DNA of 64,000 nucleotides from Mesostigma viride. Its lineage: Eukaryota; Streptophyta; Mesostigmatophyceae; Mesostigmatales; Mesostigmataceae. A model generated the notes under the pieces. It did not search any database. It saw only the letters and a program-made list of their open reading frames with translations, and was not told the origin of the DNA. Both the position numbers and the translations under genes were made by a program. Shown in pieces: positions 1 through 10,400 of this stretch; position 1 is the stretch's first letter, and every line of letters begins with the position of its first letter. The stretch is taken from the NCBI GenBank assembly GCA_009746045.1, contig RPFO01000953.1, positions 1 through 64,000 on the forward strand, read 5' to 3'.

Positions 1-3000
1 TCGTCCCCTCGTCCCCTTGTCCCCTTTGTCCCTCGTCCCCTTGTCCCCTCGTCCCCTCGTCCCCTCGTCCCTCGTCCCCTCGTCCCCTCGCCCCCTTGTC
101 CCCTCGTCCCCTCGTCCCCTCGTTCCCCTCGTCCCCTCGTCCCTCGTCCCCTCGTCCCCTCGTCCCCTCGTCCCCTCGTCCCTTGTCCCCTCGTCCCCTC
201 GTCCCCTCGTCCCCTCGCCCCTCGTCCCCTCGTCCCCTCGTCCCTCGTCCCCTCGTCCCTCGTCCCCTCGTCCCCTCGTCCCCTCGTCCCCTCGTCCCCT
301 CGTCCCCTCGTCCCGTCGTTGCCTTCGTCCCTCGTCCCCTCGTCCCCTCGTCCCCTCGTCCCCTCGCCCCTCGTCCCCTCGTCCCTCGTCCCCTCGTCCC
401 CTCGTCCCCTCGTCCCCTCGTCCCCTCGTCCCTCGTCCCTCGTCCCCTCGTCCCCTCGTCCCCTCGTCCCCTCGTCCCCTCGTCCCCTCGTCCCCTCGTC
501 CCCTTGTCCCCTCCCTCGTCCCGCTCGTCCCCTCGTCCCCTCGTCCCCTCGTCCCCTCGTCCCCTCGTCCCCTCGTCCCCTCGTCCCCTCGTCCCCTCGT
601 CCCCTCGTCCCCTCGTCCCCTCGTCCCTCGTCCCGTCGTTGCCTCGTCCCTCGTTCCCCTCGTCCCCTCGCCCCTTGTCCCCTCGTCAGTCCCCTCGTCC
701 CCTCGTCCCCTCGTCCCTCGTCCCCTCGTCCCCTCGTCCCCTCGTCCCCTCGTCCCCTCGTCCCCTCGTCCCCTCGTCCCTCGTCCCCTCGTCCCTTGTC
801 CCCTCGTCCCCTCGTCCCCTCGTCCCTCGTCCCCTCGTCCCCTTGTCCCCTCGTCCCCTCGTCCCTTGTCCCCTCGCCCCCTTGTCCCCTCGTCCCCTCG
901 TCCCCTCGTCCCCTCGTCCCTCGTCCCTCGTCCCGTCGTTGCCTCGTCCCCTCGTCCCCTCGTCCCCTCGCCCCCTTGTCCCCTCGTCCCCTCGTCCCCT
1001 CGTCCCCTCGTCCCCTCGTCCCCTCGTCCCCTTGTCCCCTCGTCCCCTCGTCCCCTTGTCCCCTCGTCCCTCGTCCCTCGTCCCCTCGTCCCCTCGTCCC
1101 CTCGTCCCCTCGTCCCTCGTCCCGTCGTTGCCTCGTCCCCTCGTCCCCTCGTCCCCTCATCCCCTCGTCCCTTGTCCCTCGTCCCTTGTCCCCTTGTCCC
1201 CTTGTCCCCTCGTCCCCTTGTCCCCTCGTCCCCTCGTCCCCTTGTCCCCTCGTCCCCTCGTCCCCTCGTCCCGTCGTTGCCTCGTCCCCTCGTCCCCTCG
1301 TCCCCTCGTCCCCTCGTCCCCTCGTCCCCTCGTCCCCTCGTCCCCTCGTCCCCTCGTCCCCTCGTCCCCTCGTCCCCTCGTCCCCTCGTCCCCTTGTCCC
1401 CTCGTCCCCTCGTCCCCTCGTCCCCTCGTCCCCTCGTCCCCTCGTCCCCTCGTCCCCTCGTCCCCTCGCCCCCTTGTGCCCTTGTCCCCTCGTCCCCTCG
1501 TCCCTTGTCCCCTCGTCCCCTCGTCCCCTTGTCCCCTCGTCCCCTCGTCCCCTCGTCCCCTCGTCCCCTCGTCCCCTCGTCCCCTCGTCCCTCGTCCCCT
1601 CGTCCCCTCGTCCCCTCGTCCCTCGCCCCTGTCCCCTCGTCCCCTAGTCCCCTTGTCCCCTCGTCCCCTCGTCCCCTCGTCCCCTCGTCCCCTCGTCCCC
1701 TTGTCCCCTTGTCCCCTCGTCCCTCGTCCCCTCGTCCCCTCGTCCCCTCGTCCCCTCGTCCCCTCGCCCCCTCGTGCCCTCGTCCCTCGTCCCCTTGTCC
1801 CCTCGTCCCCTTGTCCCCTCGTCCCCTCGTCCCCTCGTCCCCTCGTCCCCTCGTCCCCTCGTCCCCTCGCCCCCTCGTCCCCTTGTCCCCTCGTCCCCTC
1901 GTCCCCTTGTCCCCTCGTCCCCTCGTCCCCTCGTCCCCTCGTGCCCTCGTCCCCTCGTCCCCTCGTCCCTCGCCCCCTTGTCCCCTCGTCCCTCGCCCCC
2001 TCGTCCCCTTGTCCCTCGTCCCCTCGTCCCCTCGTGCCCTCGTCCCCTCGTCCCCTCGTCCCCTCGCCCCCTTGTCCCCTCGTCCCCTCGTCCCCTCGTC
2101 CCCTCGTCCCCTCGTGCCCTCGCCCCTCGTCCCTCGTCCCCTCGTCCCCTTGTCCCCTCGTCCCCTCGCCCCCTCGTCCCCTTGTCCCCTCGTCCCCTCG
2201 TCCCCTCGTGCCCTCGTCCCCTCGTCCCTCGTCCCCTCGCCCCCTTGTCCCCTCGTCCCCTCGTCCCCTCGTCCCCTCGTCCCCTCGTCCCCTTGTCCCT
2301 CGTCCCTCGTCCCCTCGTCCCCTCGTCCCCTCGTCCCCTCGTCCCCTCGTCCCCTCGTCCCCTCGTCCCTCGTCCCCTCATCCCCTCGTCCCCTCGTCCC
2401 CTCGTCCCCTCGTCCCCTCGTCCCCTCGTCCCCTTGTCCCCTCGTCCCCTCGTCCCCTCGTCCCCTCGTCCCCTTGTCCCCTCGTCCCCTCGTCCCCTCG
2501 TCCCCTCGTCCCCTCGCCCCCTCGTCCCCTTGTCCCCTCGTCCCCTCGTCCCCTCGTCCCCTCGTCCCCTCGTCCCCTCGTCCCCTCGTCCCCTCGTCCC
2601 CTCGTCCCCTCGTCCCCTCGTCCCCTCGTCCCCTCGTCCCCTCATCCCCTCGTCCCCTCGTCCCCTCGTCCCCTCGTCCCCTCGCCCCTTGTCCCCTCGT
2701 CCCCTCGTCCCCTCGTCCCCTCGTCCCCTCGTCCCCTCGTCCCCTCGTCCCCTCGTCCCCTCGTCCCCTCGTCCCCTCGTCCCCTCGTCCCCTCGTCCCC
2801 TCGTCCCGTCGTTGCCTCGTCCCCTCGTCCCCTCGTCCCCTCGCCCCCTTGTCCCCTCGTCCCCTCGTCCCCTCGTCCCCTCGTCCCCTCGTCCCCTCGT
2901 CCCCTCGTCCCCTCGTCCCCTCGTCCCCTCGTCCCCTCGTCCCTTGTCCCCTTGTCCCTCGTCCCCTCGTCCCTCGTCCCCTCGTCCCCTCGTCCCCTCG

Positions 3001-6000
3001 TCCCCTCGTCCCCTTGTCCCCTCGTCCCCTCGTCCCCTCGTCCCGTCGTTGCCTCGTCCCCTCGTCCCCTCGTCCCCTCGTCCCCTCGTCCCCTCGTCCC
3101 CTCGTCCCCTCGTCCCCTCGTCCCCTCGTCCCCTCGTCCCCTCGTCCCCTCGTCCCCTCGTCCCGTCGTTGCCTCGTCCCCTCGTCCCCTCGTCCCCTCG
3201 TCCCCTCGTCCCCTCGTCCCCTCGTCCCCTCGTCCCTCGTCCCCTCGTCCCCTCGTCCCCTTGTCCCCTTGTCCCCTCGTCCCCTTGTCCCCTCGTCCCC
3301 TCGTCCCCTCGTCCCCTCGTCCCCTCGTCCCCTCGCCCCCTTGTCCCCTCGTCCCCTCGTCCCCTCGTCCCCTCGTCCCCTCGTCCCCTCGTCCCCTCGT
3401 CCCCTCGTCCCCTCGTCCCCTCGTCCCCTTGTCCCCTCGTCCCCTCGTCCCCTCGTCCCCTCGTCCCCTCGTCCCCTCGTCCCCTCGTCCCCTCGTCCCC
3501 TCGTCCCCTCGTCCCCTCGTCCCCTCGTCCCCTCGTCCCCTCGTCCCCTCGTCCCCTCGTCCCGTCGTTGCCTCGTCCCCTCGTCCCCTCGTCCCCTCGT
3601 CCCCTCGTCCCTCGTCCCCTCGTCCCCTCGTCCCCTCGTCCCCTCGTCCCCTCGTCCCCTCGTCCCCTCGTCCCCTCGTCCCCTCGTCCCCTCGTCCCCT
3701 CGTCCCCTCGTCCCCTCGTCCCCTCGTCCCCTCGTCCCCTCGTCCCCTTGTCCCCTCGTCCCCTCGTCCCCTCGTCCCCTCGTCCCCTCGTCCCCTCGTC
3801 CCCTCGTCCCTCGTCCCCTCGTCCCCTCGTCCCCTCGTCCCCTCGTCCCCTCGTCCCCTCGTCCCCTCGTCCCCTCGTCCCGTCGTTGCCTCGTCCCCTC
3901 GTCCCCTCGTCCCCTCGCCCCCTTGTCCCCTCGTCCCCTAGTCCCCTCGTCCCCTCGTCCCCTCGTCCCCTCGTCCCCTCGTCCCCTCGTCCCCTCGTCC
4001 CCTCGTCCCCTCGTCCCCTCGTCCCCTCGTCCCCTCGTCCCCTCGTCCCCTTGTCCCCTCGTCCCTCGTCCCTCGTCCCCTCGTCCCCTCGTCCCCTTGT
4101 CCCCTCGTCCCTCGTCCCCTTGTCCCCTCGCCCCCTTGTCCCCTCGTCCCCTCGTCCCTCGTCCCCTCGTCCCCTCGTCCCCTCGTCCCGTCGTTGCCTC
4201 GTCCCCTCGTCCCCTCGTCCCCTCGCCCCCTTGTCCCCTCGTCCCCTCGTCCCCTCGTCCCCTCGTCCCCTCGTCCCCTCGTCCCCTTGTCCCCTCGTCC
4301 CCTCGTCCCCTTGTCCCCTCGTCCCCTCGTCCCCTCGTCCCCTCGTCCCCTCGTCCCCTCGTCCCCTCGTCCCCTCGTCCCGTCGTTGCCTCGTCCCCTC
4401 GTCCCCTCGTCCCCTCATCCCCTCGTCCCCTTGTCCCCTCGTCCCCTTGTCCCCTTGTCCCCTTGTCCCCTCGTCCCCTTGTCCCCTCGTCCCCTCGTCC
4501 CCTTGTCCCCTCGTCCCCTCGTCCCCTCGTCCCGTCGTTGCCTCGTCCCCTCGTCCCCTCGTCCCCTCGTCCCTCGTCCCCTCGTCCCCTCGTCCCCTCG
4601 TCCCCTCGTCCCCTCGTCCCCTCGTCCCCTCGTCCCCTCGTCCCTCGTCCCTTGTCCCCTCGTCCCCTCGTCCCCTCGTCCCCTCGTCCCCTCGTCCCTC
4701 GTCCCCTCGTCCCCTCGCCCCCTTGTGCCCTTGTCCCCTCGTCCCCTCGTCCCCTTGTCCCCTCGTCCCCTCGTCCCCTTGTCCCCTCGTCCCCTCGTCC
4801 CCTCGTCCCCTCGTCCCCTCGTCCCCTCGTCCCCTCGTCCCCTCGTCCCCTCGTCCCCTCGTCCCCTCGTCCCCTCGTCCCCTCGCCCCCTTGTCCCCTC
4901 GTCCCCTAGTCCCCTTGTCCCTCGTCCCCTCGTCCCCTCGTCCCCTCGTCCCCTCGTCCCCTTGTCCCCTTGTCCCCTCGTCCCCTCGTCCCCTCGTCCC
5001 CTCGTCCCTCGTCCCCTCGTCCCCTCGCCCCCTCGTGCCCTCGTCCCCTCGTCCCCTTGTCCCCTCGTCCCCTTGTCCCTCGTCCCCTCGTCCCCTCGTC
5101 CCCTCGTCCCCTCGTCCCCTCGTCCCCTCGCCCCCTCGTCCCCTTGTCCCCTCGTCCCCTCGTCCCCTTGTCCCCTCGTCCCCTCGTCCCCTCGTGCCCT
5201 CGTCCCCTCGTCCCCTCGTCCCCTCGCCCCCTTGTCCCCTCGTCCCCTCGCCCCTCGTCCCCTTGTCCCCTCGTCCCCTCGTCCCTCGTGCCCTCGTCCC
5301 TCGTCCCCTCGTCCCCTCGCCCCCTTGTCCCCTCGTCCCTCGTCCCCTCGTCCCTCGTCCCCTCGTGCCCTCGCCCCCTCGTCCCTCGTCCCCTCGTCCC
5401 TTGTCCCCTCGTCCCCTCGCCCCTCGTCCCCTTGTCCCTCGTCCCCTCGTCCCCTCGTGCCCTCGTCCCCTCGTCCCCTCGTCCCCTCGCCCCCTTGTCC
5501 CTCGTCCCCTCGTCCCCTCGTCCCCTCGTCCCCTCGTCCCCTTGTCCCTCGTCCCCTCGTCCCCTCGTCCCCTCGTCCCCTCGTCCCCTCGTCCCCTCGT
5601 CCCCTCGTCCCTCGTCCCCTCGTCCCCTCATCCCCTCGTCCCCTCGTCCCCTCGTCCCCTCGTCCCCTCGTCCCCTCGTCCCCTTGTCCCCTCGTCCCTC
5701 GTCCCCTCGTCCCCTCGTCCCCTTGTCCCCTCGTCCCCTCGTCCCCTCGTCCCCTCGTCCCCTCGCCCCCTCGTCCCCTTGTCCCCTCGTCCCCTCGTCC
5801 CCTCGTCCCCTCGTCCCCTCGTCCCTCGTCCCCTCGTCCCCTCGTCCCCTCGTCCCCTCGTCCCTCGTCCCCTCGTCCCCTCGTCCCTCGTCCCCTCGTC
5901 CCCTCGTCCCCTCGTCCCCTCGTCCCCTCATCCCCTCGTCCCCTCGTCCCCTCGTCCCCTCGTCCCCTCGTCCCCTCGTCCCCTCGTCCCCTCATCCCCT

Positions 6001-6660
6001 CGTCCCCTCGTCCCCTCGTCCCCTCGTCCCCTCGTCCCCTCGTCCCCTTGTCCCCTCGTCCCCTCGTCCCCTTGTCCCCTCGTCCCCTCGTCCCCTCGTC
6101 CCCTCGTCCCTCGTCCCCTCATCCCCTCGTCCCCTCGTCCCCTCGTCCCCTCGTCCCCTCGTCCCTCGTCCCTTGTCCAATTGTCCCCTTGTCCCCTTGT
6201 CCCCTTGTCCCCTCGTCCCCTCGTCCCCTCGTCCCCTCGTCCCCTCGCCCCCTCGTCCCTCGTCCCCTTGTCCCCTCGTCCCCTCGTCCCCTCGTCCCTC
6301 GTCCCTCGTCCCCTTGTCCCCTCGTCCCCTCGTCCCCTTGTCCCCTCGTCCCCTCGTCCCCTTGTCCCCTCGTCCCCTCGTGCCCTCGTCCCCTTGTCCC
6401 CTCGTCCCTCGTCCCCTCGTCCCCTCGTCCCCTCGTCCCCTTGTCCCCTCGTCCCCTCGTCCCCTCGTCCCCTCGCCCCCTCGTCCCCTCGCCCCTCGTG
6501 CCCTCGTCCCCTCGTCCCCTCGTCCCCTCGTCCCCTCATCCCTCGTCCCCTCGTCCCCTCGTCCCCTCGTCCCCTCGTCCCCTCGTCCCTCGTCCCCTCG
6601 CCCCCTTGTCCCCTCGTCCCCTCGTCCCCTCGTCCCCTCGTCCCCTTGTCCCCTTGTCCC
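1..6660. repeat. 6.6-kb C-rich minisatellite, 8-bp unit TCGTCCCC
   Basis: The whole stretch is a tandem array of TCGTCCCC with 7-bp (TCGTCCC) and point variants (TTGTCCCC, TCGCCCCC, TCGTGCCC). A 16-bp variant, TCCCGTCGTTGCCTCG, recurs as a landmark near 311, 631, 928, 1123, 1269, 2803, 3043, 3163, 3560, 3880, 4190, 4380 and 4530. Plus-strand A is almost absent. Because 8 bp is not a multiple of three and the units lack stops, long open frames appear on both strands (RPLVPSSP-type on plus, RGRGDEGT-type on minus). These are artefacts, not genes. The G-rich minus strand (GGGGACGA units) could form G-quadruplexes. The array touches the window edge, so its full length is unknown. Confidence 0.97.
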
Positions 6661-7454
6661 TTGGATGTGACCCTTGTCTGCCTCACAAATTGAGGTATGT
6701 GCCGGCACACGCCTCCATTTCAATGATTCCCATGTACTGCCACTAGCCATTGCGACCCCCCCGCGACTTTGAACGTACTGGCGTACGCCCCCATGTGCCT
6801 GAACTGGGCAATTCAACCCTTTTTGCCTCACTGAGGTACTGTAAGTTAGGCATGCAATGCGGCCTCTTCAGCACAGTATGTGCTGGCACAAATCCCTCTC
6901 GCAAACCTCTAAAAACAATGTTGGCCCGAATCCAGTTGGCACGCCAGTTGGCTCAGGATCGGGAGGTGTGTTAGAAGGTCCCATGCTGATGTCCCCCCCG
7001 CCCCCTTCCGCCTCTTTCACTTATACCACCGCCCGCTAGCTATGCATGGGCGTCATGGGCCGTTCATTGCGGAGATTCACTATGGAGATGCTTTATGGAG
7101 ATTCACTATGGAGATGTGTGCGTAGATCCCCATTTCCGATGCCGTTACCTCCCCGTTTCTAATGCCATCACTTGCACCCACGACTTGCAACCAGTTTTCC
7201 TCCTCTCTTTGCTCGCCCCCGCCCCCTCCCCACCACCGCCACCTGCCAGCTAAGCATGGGCGGCACCTGCAACCCCTTCCCCTTCCCACACGATGCAGCA
7301 ACGGACTCCCCACTGTTTTGGACCCAATTCCTCTCTCCTCACACATCTCGTACAATTCCTACCCCACCCCACCTCTTTTGCTGCCACCCACTCCGCCCCC
7401 CCCCCCCCCCCCCCCCCCCCCTCCAATCTGCCCCACCCACCCACCCAGCTAACC
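6661..7454 (+). other. Upstream region of the LRR gene with two decayed copies of its start-codon region
   Basis: No gene is seen here. The segment leads from the minisatellite into the LRR gene. Copies of the start context occur near 7025-7055 (GCTAGCTATGCATGGGCG) and 7243-7275 (AGCTAAGCATGGGCGGCA), and the real start follows at 7446 (AGCTAACCATGGGCGGCA). Each lies downstream of a C-rich stretch, the last being a 26-base C homopolymer at 7396-7421. A short duplication (GGAGATTCACTATGGAGATG) lies near 7070-7115. The region is presumed to contain the LRR promoter and 5' UTR, but no core promoter motif stands out. Confidence 0.6.
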
Positions 7455-10400
7455 ATGGGCGGCACGTGCTCTGGGGCAGTGCCCTCGCCTGAACACCTGG
7501 ATGGGGCGGTCCTGCGGCGGCTGAGCGAGGTTGGACCCGTGCTGCCCGACGCCCCCAACTGGCCGCTGCTGCACGCCACGATGACGGCGCGCTGCCGCCT
7601 GAAGCACGTGGTGCCTTCGCTGCTGCACTTGACCGTGCGCGCGGTGTGCGCCAACATCCACAAGTACCAGTGCGTGAAACCAAGCTCGCGTGTGGGAGTG
7701 GGAATTGTTGATGTGTGGAAGTAGGAATTGCTCATGTGTGGAAATGGGGATCGTTTGAGTGTGGGAATAGGAATTGTTCCAAGTGTGCAAATAGGAATTG
7801 TTCAAGTGTGCAAATAGGAATTGTTGAAGTGTCCAAATAGGAATTGTTCAAGTGTGCAAATGGGAATTGTTCAAGTGTGCAAATGGGAATTGTTCGGGTG
7901 TGGGCATGGGAATTGTTCAGGTGTGGGAGTAGGAACCCCTCTCTTTCTATCAAGGAGACAACCAGCGCATCTATATTTACACGCGGTTGGATGACTAGGA
8001 TATCTCTGTACAGGGAAAGCACGGCTGGGACTATAGCGCCCCTGGTTTATAGGAGGGTAGTGGTTGATGGGAGGGTTGTGCCTGGTTACCGTCGCTTGCA
8101 TGTATATATAGTACTTGTACTTGTACTGGTATATATGCTATTTATAGTATTGCATATATAGTAGTACTTCTAGTATATATGCTATGTATAGTATTGTATA
8201 TATAGTAGTAGAACTTTGGTACCCTATATAGTATTAGTACTTTGGTTGTCTCCTTGATATTCTATATACAGGGTTGTATTTGTATAGTTCTAGTGCTAGT
8301 ATATCAGCATGATTGTTTCTACAGGCGTGCTTGTCGAGTTTGTGGAGTGTGTTCCCTGGGGGGGGGATGCACCTCCCTGGCAACCCTAGTGATTGGAATT
8401 TATATTTGTATGTCCATTCCACTGCCCTTCTACTTGTTTTTGCCTCACCTCAATTCCACCCGCATTTTTCCCACCACCCCCATTTTGTCGTTTCGAACCC
8501 TTTGCCTCCCCCCTTCCTCGGCCCTTTCCTTCCCATTTCCTCGTTCCCTTCGCCTCGCCCCCAAAGCAGGAACCTTGATGTAGAACAGGCTCCACCACTG
8601 CACCTCCACTGCATGCTTCTCACGACCCGGATTGGCCACAATTTCCCCAACAGGGATATTGTGGTGCAACGTCGCCACCATCTCCCTTCCCATTCCCTCC
8701 CACTTTGTTTTGCCTTGCCCCCAGCAGGCGCCTTGTCGTCGCATCCCACCTCCACCAGCAGCGTTGACGCAGAGTTATAGTCACGCAGTCCCGTTGGGGA
8801 GCCGCGGAGCATTTACCTTTACCGGCAGCAGACCGGCAGCGTGGTACCCTGCTAGAGCTGAAACGCGCATCGTTTCAACGTTTAATAAGGACCTTACCCC
8901 CCCCCCCCCCCCCCCAAACACCACCACCACACACACACATTATCTCATTTGGCCCCTGAGCAGGAGGCTTGGAACTGCACCTTCATCACTTACCTTTCTT
9001 ATTATAAATTATATTTACCTTTCTTATTATAAATTATATTTACCTTTCTTATTATAAATTATATTTACCTTTCTTATTAAAAATTATATTTACCTTTCTT
9101 ATTATATTTTTACTGGCTGTGCGGGAACCTGAAAATGCCCTTCTTAATGCCCTTCTTAGTGCCCTTCTTAATGCCTTCTTAATGCCCTTCTTAATGCCCC
9201 TCTCAATGCCCTTCTTAAGGCCCTTCTTAAGGCGGCCCGATTACACCCAGTTCCCTATAATTTCTCGCTATTCACTCTTACCCCTGCCCTTCCGTACATC
9301 ATGCCCTCGAGCAGGAGTCTCGACAGCCTGCCCCCTGACCTTTGCCAAGACGTGTTCAACGAGCTGGTGCTCAACCGCCAGCTCAGCGTCGCCACGCTGG
9401 CCATCTTCCAGAGCTGCGCGCTCACCGTGATCCGGTGGGCGGGCGTGCCGGGCGTGAACGACGAGTGGCTGCGGTTCGCCGGATCGCAGGTGTGGCGCGT
9501 TCGTGGGAATAAGATTTTGTAATGGTAAAACTCCCCCCCCCCCCCCACCCCATCACATGACTTGCCCCGTTTGTCAAACCAGGTTACGATATCATATCAT
9601 GGGAATCTTTTCTTTCATGCTGACAGCGGTATGTGTACGTTTTCCATGTCAAACTCCCATGGCAGGCCTCGGCTCACTGGTGGGTTCAGGATCGGGTTTG
9701 CTGCTCTCTCGTTGTGTCGACGACTACCCAGGGCAACCTCCTTTGCCTTTTTCTTTTTATCTGGGAGTGGGGATGGGAAATTTGCTTGAGCATCGCGCAC
9801 CCAGGCATCCATTCATCCCAAGTGTCACACTCTCACGTATGCGCGCACGTGCGTGTATGCGATGTACGGCATGTGCGGAATATTCCCACATGTGTCCACC
9901 ACCCAGCCTGAACCCTAAACACTGAACCCTAAACCCTAAACCCTAAACCCTAAACCCTAAACCCTATACCCTAAACACTAAACCCTATACCCCGAACCCT
10001 GCATCCCCCACCCACCCCTATCACAGGACGAGCCCCGTTTGTCATGCATTAGGAGTGATAGGTAAAAACAGATTGGGTGTCGGAGGCAGTATATCCCAAA
10101 GCATGTCACAGTACAACTTAATGGTTGAATTTCTGACCCCATGCCTATTCCCATCGCCGCCTGTATCCCCGCACCTAGCCGTATGCAAGTACTCTGAAAC
10201 CAGGCCAGGCTGCTGGAGCGGGGCATGGCCCATCGCCCTTCTCCCATGCCCCATCGCCCTTCACCCATACCCATTCCCATTGTCTCTCACCCTTGTTTTT
10301 TTCGCCTTTGTTTTTCGCACCCTTGTTACTCTCGCCTTTGTTTTTCACACCCCACTTGTTTCCGCCTTTGCTCTCCAGCCCCTTGTTTTCTTTGCCGTTG

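Noticed and set aside
17-6746. Very long open frames (up to ~1640 codons) on both strands
   Set aside because: They are translations of the 8-bp repeat. All frames are open because units lack stop codons, many starts are TTG, and there is no domain or codon bias.
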